A DNA stretch of 64,000 nt from Actinacidiphila rubida (lineage in GTDB: Bacteria > Actinomycetota > Actinomycetes > Streptomycetales > Streptomycetaceae): positions 1-64,000 of the forward strand of contig NZ_FODD01000024.1 in assembly GCF_900110255.1 (NCBI RefSeq). Direction: 5' to 3'. The translations under genes and the position numbers were made by a program. The notes beneath the pieces were generated by a model that worked only from the letters and a program-made list of their open reading frames with translations, did no database searches and was not told where the DNA came from. The stretch's first letter is position 1. Each line of letters starts with the position of its first letter. This document shows positions 1 through 8,772 of this stretch, piece by piece.

Positions 1-4
1 CCAC

Positions 5-92
5 TCCGGGAGTGTCTCCTCGAACTGTGCGTGCACCGTTCTCCCGTTCGGTGGGGCGGGTGGATGCACAGTTCTGCGGGGACACACCCGGA
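5..92. repeat. Long imperfect inverted repeat 1
   Basis: The arms at 5-36 and 60-92 are imperfect reverse complements. They share the cores GAACTGTGC and GACAC-CCCGGA around a 23-base loop. The element is non-coding and lies upstream of repeat 2 (184-273), which has a related arm sequence. It could be a transcript-end hairpin or a small interspersed element. The left side is cut by the window edge, so the full extent is unknown. Confidence 0.55.
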
Positions 93-183
93 TCGTCCCC
101 TTCCGGCCCGTCCCCGTCTGCGGGAGGGCGTTGGCTGTGTCCCATGTCCCCCGCCGCACGGTGGGTAAGCGGGAGGGGGTGGG

Positions 184-273
184 GAGGAAGTGCTCCCCGC
201 AGAGAAATGTGCGCGGCCCCCGGGTGCCGATACGTACGAACCCGTATGCACATTTCCGAGGAGACGCTTCCGG
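184..273. repeat. Long imperfect inverted repeat 2, related to repeat 1
   Basis: The arms at 184-214 and 248-273 pair through GAAATGTGC with GCACATTTC and then through GGAAG-CTCC-like blocks. The arm layout (GGA/GGG, then a CTCC/CCCC block, then AA-TGTGC) resembles repeat 1, so the two look like members of one family placed in tandem. No coding potential is seen. Confidence 0.5.
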
Positions 274-310
274 AGCGCCCCCGACCCCACGAACAAAGGG
301 CACGCACATC

Positions 311-335
311 AGGGGCGCGGGGAACTGCGCGAGCA
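311..335. repeat. Common Streptomyces intergenic repeat
   Basis: Contains GCGCGGGGAACTGCGCG, a short partly palindromic word that I recall as very frequent between genes in Streptomyces chromosomes. It lies downstream of the MFS gene that ends at 446 on the minus strand, as expected for such 3'-flanking elements. Its function is unknown. Confidence 0.5.
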
Positions 336-343
336 ACCCACTA

Positions 344-431
344 CCGGCCGGTGGACGGCCGACAAGCCCCGGGGGCACCCCGGATGCCGAACCCACCCCA
401 CCGGCCGGTGGACGGCCGACAAGCCCGGGGG
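344..431. repeat. 26-bp direct repeat, two copies
   Basis: The copies at 344-369 and 401-426 are identical over 26 bases (core GGTGGACGGCCGACAAG), start 57 bases apart, and each is followed by a run of G. They lie just beyond the stop of the minus-strand MFS gene. Each contains the internal palindrome CCGGCCGG. They may help form a transcript-end structure. Confidence 0.6.
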
Positions 432-445
432 CGACCCGTACATAC

Positions 446-1867
446 CTACCGCTCCTCCCGGAGGGCAAGCGCGACCGGGACGCCCACACCGCAGAGCACC
501 GCGCAGAGCGCCCACACCAGGACGTACGCCCGCTCCGTGGGGACGCCCGCCCGCAGGGCGAGGGTGTCGAGGAGCGCGGCTCCGGCCGCCCCCGCCGCGG
601 CCCCGGCGAGCGTCTTGAGCGTGTTGTAGACGCCGGTGCCGACGCCGGTCTGTTCGAGGGGGAGGCGCCGCATGAGCAGGCCGGGCAGCAGGGTGAGGCC
701 GAGCCCGCCGCCCAGGCCCGCGCACGCGGTGGGCGCGACGAACTGCCACGCCGCGGCGTGGCCGAGACAGATCGCGCCGTACCCGGCCGCGCTCAGCGCG
801 AACCCGCACGCGAGGACCGGCCGCGCCCCGAACCGCCGCCCGAGGCGATGCGCGCACAACGCCCCGGCCATCGCGCCGAGCACGGCCGGGAGCGAGAGGA
901 GGCCGAGGAGCTGGGAGCCGGCGTCGAGACCGTAGCCCGTCTCCGCGGGGTCGGCGGACTGGTAGGAGAGGGTGGGCGACTGCGCGCCGTACAGCGCGCA
1001 GCCGAGGAGGAAGCTGAGGACGAAGACGGGCGCGGTGGCGGGCCGGGCCATCATCCGCACGTCGACGGTCGGCGCGTCGGTCCGCAGCTCGTGGCGGACG
1101 AAGAGGGCGAGCGCGGCGGCCGCGCCGAGCAGCAGCGCCGCGGTGAGGACCGGCCCGGTGGACTTGCCGGCGCTGGTGAAGCCGCCGAAGAGCAGGCCGA
1201 GTCCGGCGCTGAGCAGGACCGCGCCGGGCCAGTCGATCCGCCCGCGGGCCCGCGCCGCGGACTCCGGCACCCAGCGCCACACCGTCGGCAGCGCGAGGGC
1301 GAGCAGCAGCGCCATCGCCCAGGCGTCCGGGCGCAGGACGGCGCCGACGATGCTGCCGAAGGTGAGCGAGCCGACGAGCAGCCCGACCGCGTGCCCGCCG
1401 CGCTCCTCGCCGAGCCGGTCGCGCAGGATCGCGAACTCCAGGGGCAGCCAGCACGGCAGCATCCCGGCCAGCACCCGGCCGGCGAGCAGGAACGGCAGGT
1501 TCGTGGCGAGGGCGGTGGCCACGTAGCCGAGGAGGGTCAGCGCGAGCGTGGCCAGCAGGAGCCGGCGGTGCCCGTGGAGGTCGCCGAGGCGGGAGACGAC
1601 CGGTACGGCGATCCCGGCGACGAGGAACTCCACGCCGAGCACCACGGCCTGGTCGCCGGCGCCGAAGTGCAGGGTGTCGGCGAGGTGCGGCAGCAGGATC
1701 GGATAGCCGCCCTGGAGGATGCCGCTCGCGAACTCGACGAGGACGAGCAGCCCGACGAGGGGGTGCACGCGCAGGCGGCCCGGCACCGTGAGCGAGGGCC
1801 GCCGGGGCGTCCCGGCCGGCGAGAACGGCGGGGTCGGCGACGAGGGCAGGGGCTGCTTGGGCGGCAT
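446..1867 (-). CDS. MFS transporter
   Basis: A 473-residue polytopic membrane protein. After a short Pro/Ser-rich cytoplasmic N-terminus (about 1-30) there are roughly a dozen hydrophobic segments. A typical MFS loop motif (SRLGDLHGHRR) lies between the second and third, and a long charged central loop contains RIDWPGA. The ATG at 1867 (MPPKQPLP) was chosen because the longer open frame upstream runs through the divergent regulator's coding DNA. The gene is transcribed divergently from the Lrp-type regulator at 2088, a layout usual for regulator-exporter pairs, so efflux of a small molecule is likely. The substrate cannot be read from the sequence. Confidence 0.85.
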   Translation of the reverse strand: MPPKQPLPSSPTPPFSPAGTPRRPSLTVPGRLRVHPLVGLLVLVEFASGILQGGYPILLPHLADTLHFGAGDQAVVLGVEFLVAGIAVPVVSRLGDLHGHRRLLLATLALTLLGYVATALATNLPFLLAGRVLAGMLPCWLPLEFAILRDRLGEERGGHAVGLLVGSLTFGSIVGAVLRPDAWAMALLLALALPTVWRWVPESAARARGRIDWPGAVLLSAGLGLLFGGFTSAGKSTGPVLTAALLLGAAAALALFVRHELRTDAPTVDVRMMARPATAPVFVLSFLLGCALYGAQSPTLSYQSADPAETGYGLDAGSQLLGLLSLPAVLGAMAGALCAHRLGRRFGARPVLACGFALSAAGYGAICLGHAAAWQFVAPTACAGLGGGLGLTLLPGLLMRRLPLEQTGVGTGVYNTLKTLAGAAAGAAGAALLDTLALRAGVPTERAYVLVWALCAVLCGVGVPVALALREER

Positions 1868-2087
1868 GGGCACATCCGGGAGCGCGGGGGCGGGCGTTCT
1901 GCGGGACGGTTCTGCGAACGGTTCCGGCACCGCCCTCACGGGCGGCGCCGCGGGCCGCGGTGCGCACGGCCGCGTGACGTCGGCGACGTCGCGGTTCTGC
2001 GTGGCGGAAAGGATGGCTAAAATCCGCGGCCATGAGTCGCCGCCGCACGAATCCGCACGTCGCGGCCCGCGCACGCATGGATCGGCC

Positions 2088-3170
2088 ATGATCGACGAGC
2101 TGGATCTCGCGCTCGTCGACGGGCTGCGGGTCGATCCGCGGGTGCCGTGGCCGAAGCTGGCCGTGCCGCTGGGCGTGGACCCGGCGACGCTGTCGCGCCG
2201 CTGGGCCCGGCTGGCGGGGGCCGGGGACGCGTGGGTGGCGTCGTATCCGTCGGCCGACCGTCTCGGGGTGGGGCTGACGGCCCTGGTGTCGGTGGAGTGC
2301 CGGGCGAACGACGTGCTGGCGGTCGGCGCGCGGGTCGCCGGGCACCCTGAGGCGGTGACGGTCGAGGTGGTGACCGGCCGCGGGGACCTGCGGATCACGG
2401 TCGCCGCGCTGGACGCCGCGGGGGCGACGTCGTACGTGCTGGACCGGCTGTGCGCGCTGCCCGGCGTGCTGCGGACGCGTACGGCGCTGGTGGAGCGGAC
2501 GCTGCGGGAGGGCAGCAGCTGGCGGGACGGCGCGCTGGACCGCGGGCAGGTGGAGGCGCTCGGCGAGCCGGGCGAGGCCGGTGGCGCCCCCGCGGGTGCG
2601 GCCCCCGCGGGCGAGGCCGCCGCGGCCGATGCCACCGGCCGGACGCCGCAGCCGTCGTCGGTGAAGGGCGTCGCGACGGACTGGGCGCTGATGCGCGCGC
2701 TGGGCGCGGACGGGCGGATGCCGTACGTGGAGCTGGCCAAGCGCACCGGCCTGCCCGTGACGACGGTCCGGCGCCGCGTCGCCGAACTGCGCCGCGCGGG
2801 CAAGCTGGTGCTGCGCTGCGACACGTCGCCGGCGCTGTCCGGCCACCGGACGGGCACCACGCTGTGGTGGAACGTCCCCGCGCAGGAGCTGCCCGGCGTG
2901 ACCGGCTGGCTGAGCACGCAGCCGCAGACGCGCATGTGCGCGCTGGTGGCGGGCGCGTCCGCGAACGTGGCGGCGTCGCTGATGACGCACCAGCCGGGCG
3001 ACGTCAGGAGACTGGAGGCGGAGTTCGGGCGCCGCTTTCCCGCCTCGCGGGTCGTGGAGCGTGAACTGACGCTGCGGACGCTGAAGTTGGTGGGGCGGCT
3101 GCTGGACGGGGAGGGCCGGGCGGCCGGTTACGTGCCGATCGGCCCGGTGGATCTCGGCATCGTCCGCTGA
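2088..3170 (+). CDS. Lrp/AsnC family regulator with two HTH modules
   Basis: 360 residues, more than twice the usual Lrp length of about 150. An N-terminal Lrp-type HTH (about 1-50: DELDLALVDGLRVDPR, then a recognition helix with TLSRRWARL) is followed by a ligand-sensing-like half. A second HTH lies near residues 200-245 (DWALMRALGADGRMPYVELA, then TTVRRRVAEL), followed by another sensor half. Tandem Lrp regulators of this kind are common in actinobacteria and often control an adjacent transporter. The start ATGATCGACGAG aligns with the beginning of the HTH. It probably regulates the divergent MFS gene; the 220-base gap between them is the likely operator region. Confidence 0.85.
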   Translation: MIDELDLALVDGLRVDPRVPWPKLAVPLGVDPATLSRRWARLAGAGDAWVASYPSADRLGVGLTALVSVECRANDVLAVGARVAGHPEAVTVEVVTGRGDLRITVAALDAAGATSYVLDRLCALPGVLRTRTALVERTLREGSSWRDGALDRGQVEALGEPGEAGGAPAGAAPAGEAAAADATGRTPQPSSVKGVATDWALMRALGADGRMPYVELAKRTGLPVTTVRRRVAELRRAGKLVLRCDTSPALSGHRTGTTLWWNVPAQELPGVTGWLSTQPQTRMCALVAGASANVAASLMTHQPGDVRRLEAEFGRRFPASRVVERELTLRTLKLVGRLLDGEGRAAGYVPIGPVDLGIVR

Positions 3171-3221
3171 ACCGGCGGGCTCACGGGTCGGGCCCGCCGG
3201 TCGTGGCCGGCGCGCCCCGGA

Positions 3222-4430
3222 TCAGGCGCCCGCCGCCGGGTCCAGCCGCCGCTGGGCGAGCCCGGCGAGCAGCGCGGCGCCGTCGCCGAGCACCGCGTCG
3301 TCGAACTCCGCCTCGGGGGCGTGGTTGTAGGGCGCGGTGAACGGGTCGCGGCCGGCCGGGCAGGCGCCGAGCATCACGTAGGCGGAGGGCACGATCTCGC
3401 CGAGGACGCCGAAGTCCTCGCCGCCGGCGATGGGGTGCGGCATCTCGACGTAGCGGTCGTCGCCCAGCACCTCGCGGGCGGTGCGGGCGGCGAACGCGGC
3501 CTCGGCGGGGTCGTTGACGGTCACCGAGTAGCCGGGCACGACCTCGGCCTCGACGCTCAGCCCGTGGGCCTCGCCGACGCCGCGCACCACCCGCAGCACC
3601 TCCTCGTGCAGGCGGGTGCGGGCCTCCGGCGAGAAGGAGCGCAGGGTCGCGGCGAACGTGGCCTGCTCGGGGATGACGTTGGAGGCGCTGCCGGCGTGGA
3701 AGCTGCCGACGGACAGCACGACGGGGTCGAACGCGTCGAACCTGCGGGTGACCATGGCCTGGAGCGCGGTGACCGCCTCGCAGGCCGCGGGGATCGGGTC
3801 GAGCGCGAGGTGCGGGCTGGAGCCGTGGCCGCCCCTGCCGCGCAGGGTCACCTCGACGCTGTCGGCCGCGGCGAGGATCGGGCCGGGCCGGCCCGCGACC
3901 CAGCCGGCCGGCAGCAGCGCGGCCGCCACGTGCAGCGCGTACGCGGCGGTCACCCGCTCGCCGGCCGCGTCGAGGACGCCCTCGTCGACCATCAACTGCG
4001 CGCCGCCCTGGCCCTCCTCGCCGGGCTGGAACATGAACACCACCGACCCGGCGAGTTCGTCGCGCCGCTCGGTGAGCAGCCGGGCCGCGCCGACGAGCGC
4101 GGCCACGTGCAGGTCGTGCCCGCAGGCGTGCATCGCCCCGTCGATCCGGGAGGCGTAGGGCAGTCCGCTGGTCTCCCGCACCGGCAGCGCGTCCATGTCG
4201 GCGCGCAGCAGGACCGCGGGGCCGGGGCGCGCGCCCCTGAGCACCGCGGTGACGCTGCTCAGCTTCGTCCCGGTGGTGATCTCCAGCGGCAGGCCGTCCA
4301 GGGCGGCCAGCACCTTCTCCCGGGTCAGCGGCAGCTCCAGGCCGATCTCGGGTTCCTGGTGCAGCGACCTGCGCAGTTCCGCGAGCTCCGGCTGGAGCAG
4401 AGCGGCGGACTCCTTCAGCGTGCGGGCCAT
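3222..4430 (-). CDS. M20 family amidohydrolase/peptidase
   Basis: 402 residues of the M20D amidohydrolase type (hippurate or indole-acetyl-amino-acid hydrolase relatives). These are metal-dependent cytoplasmic enzymes that cleave N-acyl amino acids. Visible motifs are LRADMDALPV and HACGHDLHVA (metal ligands), FQPGEEGQGGA with the catalytic Glu pair, and a C-terminal AGGEDFGVL. The ATG at 4430 follows AAGGAG at proper spacing and fits the family start (LRRSLHQEPEIG near residue 20). It converges with the Lrp gene. Its natural substrate is unknown. Confidence 0.9.
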   Translation of the reverse strand: MARTLKESAALLQPELAELRRSLHQEPEIGLELPLTREKVLAALDGLPLEITTGTKLSSVTAVLRGARPGPAVLLRADMDALPVRETSGLPYASRIDGAMHACGHDLHVAALVGAARLLTERRDELAGSVVFMFQPGEEGQGGAQLMVDEGVLDAAGERVTAAYALHVAAALLPAGWVAGRPGPILAAADSVEVTLRGRGGHGSSPHLALDPIPAACEAVTALQAMVTRRFDAFDPVVLSVGSFHAGSASNVIPEQATFAATLRSFSPEARTRLHEEVLRVVRGVGEAHGLSVEAEVVPGYSVTVNDPAEAAFAARTAREVLGDDRYVEMPHPIAGGEDFGVLGEIVPSAYVMLGACPAGRDPFTAPYNHAPEAEFDDAVLGDGAALLAGLAQRRLDPAAGA

Positions 4431-4780
4431 CGACGTCTCCTTCCGTACCGCCGGCCCGTGCAGCCGGCCCGGCGCTCCCATGCTCACCGCGCCCCCTCCC
4501 CCGCCCTTCCCCCTGCACGGAACCGGCCGCGCCCACCACCCTCACGCACGAATCCGCCGCACCGGACGGCGGCCATGGCTGTCAGTGGGCGGTCGTAGGC
4601 TGGTCGCGCGCGGCCGGCTGACGAGGTGTCCAACTCCGTAGAGCGGCGGCATCCCCGGCACTGCCTGGGGGCGGCCCGGGTTCGGCCCGGGACCCAACCG
4701 GCGGCCGGGCTTGGCTGATGGGCCCTGGAAGAGACCTGCCCGTGCCGGCCGCGCTCGTCTTCCGGCGGCGACGGGCCGCG

Positions 4781-4802
4781 CTTCACCGATCGTTCACGCT
4801 TC
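4781..4802 (+). promoter_or_regulatory. PHO-box-like direct repeat (PhoP site)
   Basis: Two adjacent 11-base units, CTTCACCGATC and GTTCACGCTTC, match the Streptomyces PhoP-box plan (GTTCACC plus four bases, repeated). The site lies about 70 bases before the GTG start of the decayed secreted enzyme at 4874. This implies the ancestral gene was switched on by phosphate limitation. Confidence 0.55.
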
Positions 4803-4873
4803 CCCACCAGCGGGGCTCTCGGACATCACGTAAGGATAACGGGTCTGTACCGAACACTCCGCAGGAGGACCCC

Positions 4874-5859
4874 GTGTCTCCCGAACTGTCCCGCCGCTCC
4901 CTGCTGGGAGCGGCCGCCACCGCCGGCGCTCTCGCCGCGCTCCCGCTGAGCCTGCGTCAGGCGATCGCCGCGCCGTCGCGGCGCTGACCGCGCCCGCCGG
5001 CTGGACGGCGGTCGCGGCCGACGGCCCGTCGGCGGCCTCGCTGGCCCAGGGCGCCACGTGGACGGTCCGCTGGAACGTCACCCCGCCGGCCGGCGCCACG
5101 TCCTGCTCCGGCACGGCCGCCCCGCTGCTGTCCGCCGCGGTGCGGGCCCGCTCGGCCGGCCGGCTGCGGCTGGCCGACGCCTACGCCCCGGTCCGGCTCG
5201 CGCCGGACCTCGACGGGTTCCTGCTCGCCGAGGACTTCGAGTCGCTGGGCGGCGCCCTGCAGACCCGCGTCAACCTCAACGTCGGCGCGGACGTGCTCGG
5301 CTGGACCCGGACCGCGCCGGCCGGCTGGCAGGTCGTCAACGCCGCCGGGATGCCGCAGGGCACCGCCGAGGAGCAGGGCTGGTCGTTCATGACCAAGCGC
5401 TTCTGGACCGCCTCCGACAGCCAGGACCGGGCGAACTTCACCCGGGGCCTGGGCATCGTCGCGGTGGCCGACCCCGACGACTGGGACGACACAGGCTCCC
5501 CGTCGAAGAAGGGCACGTTCGACTCCACACTGGTCGGACCCGCCGTCGCCATCCCGGCCGGCGCCTCCCGGCTGTATCTGGGCTTCGACTCGCACTACCG
5601 GCAGGAGAGCCCCCAACAGGCCTCCGTCACCGCGGAGTTCGACACCGGCGAGACCGTCACGCTGCTCACCTACAGCGGCTCGGCCTCGGCCGACAACGCC
5701 GGCAAGGACGCGGAGAACCAGTTCGTCGCCCGGTCCTTCGCGGTGCCGTCCGGCGCGTCGAAGGTGACGTTGAGGTTCCGGCTCTTCGACGCCGGCAACA
5801 ACTGGTACTGGGCCCTGGACCACATCCGTCTGTCGGCGACGCCCGTCACCGAGTGCTGA
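4874..5859 (+). pseudogene. Remnant of a Tat-exported phospholipase/phosphoesterase-like protein
   Basis: GTG at 4874, preceded by AGGAGG, opens a Tat signal peptide (SRRSLLGAAATAGALAAL) ending near AIAAPSRR and a stop at 4987. The signal strongly resembles those of Streptomyces phosphocholine-type phospholipases C. Immediately after, in a different frame (from about 4987 to the stop at 5859), comes the C-terminal part of a secreted enzyme. It has a NEW3-like segment (TAPAGWTAVAADGPSA), then a jelly-roll-like domain with DDWDDTGSPS and FDAGNNWYWALDHI. The whole catalytic region is missing, so this is an internal deletion plus frame change. A PHO-box-like site upstream fits a phosphate-scavenging origin. 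The exact parent family is uncertain. Confidence 0.7.
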
Positions 5860-6028
5860 GCCGGGCCACAGGGCGGGACCCGGGCCGAGGCTGAGGGGGA
5901 CGGCCGGGGCCGGGGCGCGTGCTCCCGGCCCCGGGTGTCCGCCGGGCGGGTCAAGCGCGGTGGCGGCCCCGGGCGGGCTCCCGGAGGCTGGTTCGCATAC
6001 GGATCACGTGCCATCGAGGAGACACGCC

Positions 6029-6529
6029 ATGCCCGCTTCCCCCGGAGGGTCCCGCCGTCCCGAGTCCGACGCCGCCGGCTTCACGGCGTCGCCGCAGCTC
6101 GCGGAGGCGCTGCAGCAGATCCTGGTCGACCTCGTCGAGCTCCACCTCCAGGGCAAGCAGGCCCACTGGAACGTCACCGGCCACAACTTCCGCGACCTGC
6201 ACCTTCAGCTGGACGAGATCGTCGACGAGGCCCGCGAGGCCGCCGACACCATCGCCGAGCGCATGCGCGCGCTGGCCGCCTGGCCCGACGGCCGCACCGA
6301 CACGGTGTCCGCCACCACGACCCTGCCCGGTTTCCCCGAGGGGGAGGTGAGCGTCGCCCAGGTCGTCGACCTCGTCACCGGGCGGCTGCGCGCCACCGCC
6401 GACACGGTCCGCACCCACCACGACCGGGTCGACAGCGAGGACCCCTCCACCGCGGACCTGCTGCACGCGGTCATCGACTCGCTGGAGAAGTACGCCTGGA
6501 TGGTCAGCTCCGAGAACCGCACGTCCTGA
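6029..6529 (+). CDS. dps: Dps family DNA-binding ferritin-like protein
   Basis: 166 residues forming a four-helix bundle of the Dps type, which oxidises and stores iron in a dodecamer and protects DNA in stress. The diagnostic stretch AHWNVTGHNFRDLHLQLDE followed by DTIAERMRAL gives the ferroxidase His/Asp/Glu ligands at the dimer interface. The C-terminus (SLEKYAWMVSSENR) fits the family. The ATG at 6029 follows GAGGAGA. A short basic N-terminal extension (about 15 residues) precedes the fold. A hairpin at 6552 ends the unit. Confidence 0.92.
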   Translation: MPASPGGSRRPESDAAGFTASPQLAEALQQILVDLVELHLQGKQAHWNVTGHNFRDLHLQLDEIVDEAREAADTIAERMRALAAWPDGRTDTVSATTTLPGFPEGEVSVAQVVDLVTGRLRATADTVRTHHDRVDSEDPSTADLLHAVIDSLEKYAWMVSSENRTS

Positions 6530-6551
6530 GACACGTCCTGAGGACGGCACC

Positions 6552-6577
6552 GGGCCCCGCCGGGATCGGCGGGGCCC
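6552..6577. terminator. Hairpin terminator between dps and alkylsulfatase
   Basis: The 10-base perfect arms at 6552-6561 and 6568-6577 (GGGCCCCGCC) have a six-base loop. It lies between convergent genes, so it can serve both. Confidence 0.65.
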
Positions 6578-6607
6578 CGTCCGGCCGCGGGCGGCAGCCG
6601 CAAGCGA

Positions 6608-8521
6608 TCACGGCGTGACGATCGCGAAGTCCGGGTCGGGGGAGCTGAGATGGCCGAGCAGGGCCGCCAGCTTCGCGGCGTCGCCCTCGGCCGTGACGCC
6701 CGGCCGGGAGGCGAGGTCGGCCGGGGGCAGCGTGCCCAGGAGCAGGGCGCGCAGCGTCGGCTCGTCGAGGGTGAACTCGGCGTCGGGCTCCGGCGCGGCG
6801 GGACCGGTCCCGGGCCCGTGGGTGAGGACGCCGTTGCGCAGGTGGAGGGTGACGGGATCGCGGCCCTCGACGTTCCACCGCACCGCGATGTCGGCGTCCC
6901 AGCTGCGCGGCCCGTCGACGCGGATGGCGAGCGCGTCGAAGAGCTGGTCGAGGGTGAGCGCGGCCATCAGGTCCGGGGAGGCCGTGCCCGTGGGGGTGCC
7001 GACCGGGCCGTGGCGCAGTTCGAGGGCGCCCATCAGGTAGAAGTTGCGCCAGGTGCCGTTCTCGCAGCCGTAGCCGAGCTGTTCGAGGGCGTCGGCCTGC
7101 AGCGCGCGGGCCTCGGCGTGGTCCGGCTCGGCGAACACCACGTGGTCGACCACCTGCGCCACCCAGCGGAAGTCGCCGTCGGCGAACGACTGCCGGGCCC
7201 GGCGCAGCACCTCGCCCGCGCCGCCCATGTACTCCACGTAGCGGCGGGCCGCCTCGACCGGCGGGTGCTCCCACAGGTGCGCCGGGTTGCCGTCGAACCA
7301 GCCGAGGTAACGCTGGTAGACGGCCTTGGTGTTGTGGCTGACCGAACCGTAGTAGCCGTGGGTGTGCCAGGCGCGCTCCAGCGGCGGCGGCAGCTCCATC
7401 CGCTCGGCGATCTCCAGCGCCGTCAGGCCCTCGTTGAGCATCCGCAGGGTCTGGTCGTGCAGGTAGGCGTACAGGTCCCGCTGCTCGGACAGGAAGCGGA
7501 CCACGTTCTCCCGCCCCCACGTCGGCCAGTGGTGCGAGGCGAACGCGACGTCGCACGCACCGGCGAACAGGTCGACCGCCTCCGTCAGGTACTGCGCCCA
7601 CACCCGCGGGTCGCGGACCTCGGCGCCGCGCAGCGTCAGCAGGTTGTGGAGGTTGTGGGTGGCGTTCTCCGCCATGCACAGCGCGGAGAAGTCCGGGAAG
7701 TGGATGTTGAGTTCGGCCGGCGCCTCGGTGCCCGGTGTGAGCTGGAAGACCATGCGGACGCCGTCCACCGTCTCCTGCTGCCCGGTGCGCGTGACGTCCG
7801 CGGTGGGGGGGATCAGCCCGACGGTGCCGGTGGACGTGGTCTGGCCGAGGCCCGCGCCGACCTGGCCGAGCCCGCCCTTGGGCAGCACGGCGCCGTACAT
7901 GTAGGCGGCGCGGCGGCCCATCGCCGTGCCCGCGTAGACGTTCTCGCTGACCGCGTGCGCGAGGAAGCCCTCGGGGGCGAGGACGGGAACGCCGCCCCGG
8001 ACGTCGTCGTCGGTGAGCACGCCCCGCACGCCGCCGAAGTGGTCGATGTGGCTGTGGGTGTAGAGCACGCCGGTCACCGGACGGTCGCCGCGGTGCGCGC
8101 GGTACAGCGCCAGGCCCGCGGCCGCGGTCTCCGCCGAGATCAGCGGGTCGACGACCACAACGCCCCGGTCGCCCTCGACGAGCGTCATGTTGGACAGGTC
8201 GAACCCGCGGACCTGGTAGATCCCCTCGGTCACCTCGAACAGCCCGTGGTCGGCGCACAGCCGGCTCTGCCGCCACAGGCTGGGGTTGACGGTGTCGGGG
8301 CAGTCCTGGTCCAGGAAGCCGTACGCGCCGAGGTCCCAGACCGTCCGCCCGTCCGCCGCCTTCACCAGGTCCTCCCGCGCGGTGCCCAGGAAGCCGCGGC
8401 GCGCGTCCTCCATGTCCTGGGTGTCGTCGAAGGGGAAGCGCCGCAGGACCGCGTCGTTGGCCTCGGCGATCGAGGGCTGGACGGGCTTGGCCCCGGTGGT
8501 CTCCGCTACGTTCTGCGACAT
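6608..8521 (-). CDS. Linear alkylsulfatase, metallo-beta-lactamase fold
   Basis: 637 residues, the usual size of SdsA1-type alkylsulfatases, which release sulfate from long-chain alkyl sulfates such as SDS. The metallo-beta-lactamase motif THSHIDHFGG gives the HxHxDH zinc ligands. Also visible are the conserved LHNLLTLRGAEVRDP, HHWPTWG and SHNTKAVYQRYLGW blocks, the last opening the dimerisation domain, and a C-terminal SCP2-like lipid-binding domain (about 520-637). No signal peptide is visible, so it probably acts in the cytoplasm. The ATG at 8521 (MSQNVAETT) follows GGAGAG. It stands alone, divergent from the DUF2254 gene. Confidence 0.92.
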   Translation of the reverse strand: MSQNVAETTGAKPVQPSIAEANDAVLRRFPFDDTQDMEDARRGFLGTAREDLVKAADGRTVWDLGAYGFLDQDCPDTVNPSLWRQSRLCADHGLFEVTEGIYQVRGFDLSNMTLVEGDRGVVVVDPLISAETAAAGLALYRAHRGDRPVTGVLYTHSHIDHFGGVRGVLTDDDVRGGVPVLAPEGFLAHAVSENVYAGTAMGRRAAYMYGAVLPKGGLGQVGAGLGQTTSTGTVGLIPPTADVTRTGQQETVDGVRMVFQLTPGTEAPAELNIHFPDFSALCMAENATHNLHNLLTLRGAEVRDPRVWAQYLTEAVDLFAGACDVAFASHHWPTWGRENVVRFLSEQRDLYAYLHDQTLRMLNEGLTALEIAERMELPPPLERAWHTHGYYGSVSHNTKAVYQRYLGWFDGNPAHLWEHPPVEAARRYVEYMGGAGEVLRRARQSFADGDFRWVAQVVDHVVFAEPDHAEARALQADALEQLGYGCENGTWRNFYLMGALELRHGPVGTPTGTASPDLMAALTLDQLFDALAIRVDGPRSWDADIAVRWNVEGRDPVTLHLRNGVLTHGPGTGPAAPEPDAEFTLDEPTLRALLLGTLPPADLASRPGVTAEGDAAKLAALLGHLSSPDPDFAIVTP

Positions 8522-8772
8522 CGCGCTCTCCTGGGGACGTCCGGCGTTCCACGTCCTCGGCGGGGGCGCGGCACTGCCACCCTCACCCGGGAGCCGTCGC
8601 GGTACGACCGCGCGTACTCCGTCCGGGGCACCGCCGCGGGGACGGCGCCGGCGCGGCGGCGGCACGGCCGCCGGGCCGCGGCACTCCAACAGCCCGCCCG
8701 GCTCGCCCGGGGACCACGGCCGGCGGACTCTGGTACCCGGTCCCGTGCCGGTCGCGACGTGCGGAGGAGGCC

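Noticed and set aside
344..431. Direct repeats considered as transposon ends or an origin iteron set
   Set aside because: Only two copies, no transposase or replication gene nearby, and the location after a gene end suggests a 3' structure instead.
131..2020. Very long plus-strand open frame (629 codons) opposite the first MFS gene
   Set aside because: It reads Arg/Glu/Gly-rich text without domains and runs antisense to a well-formed membrane protein; it is typical shadow reading in high-GC DNA.
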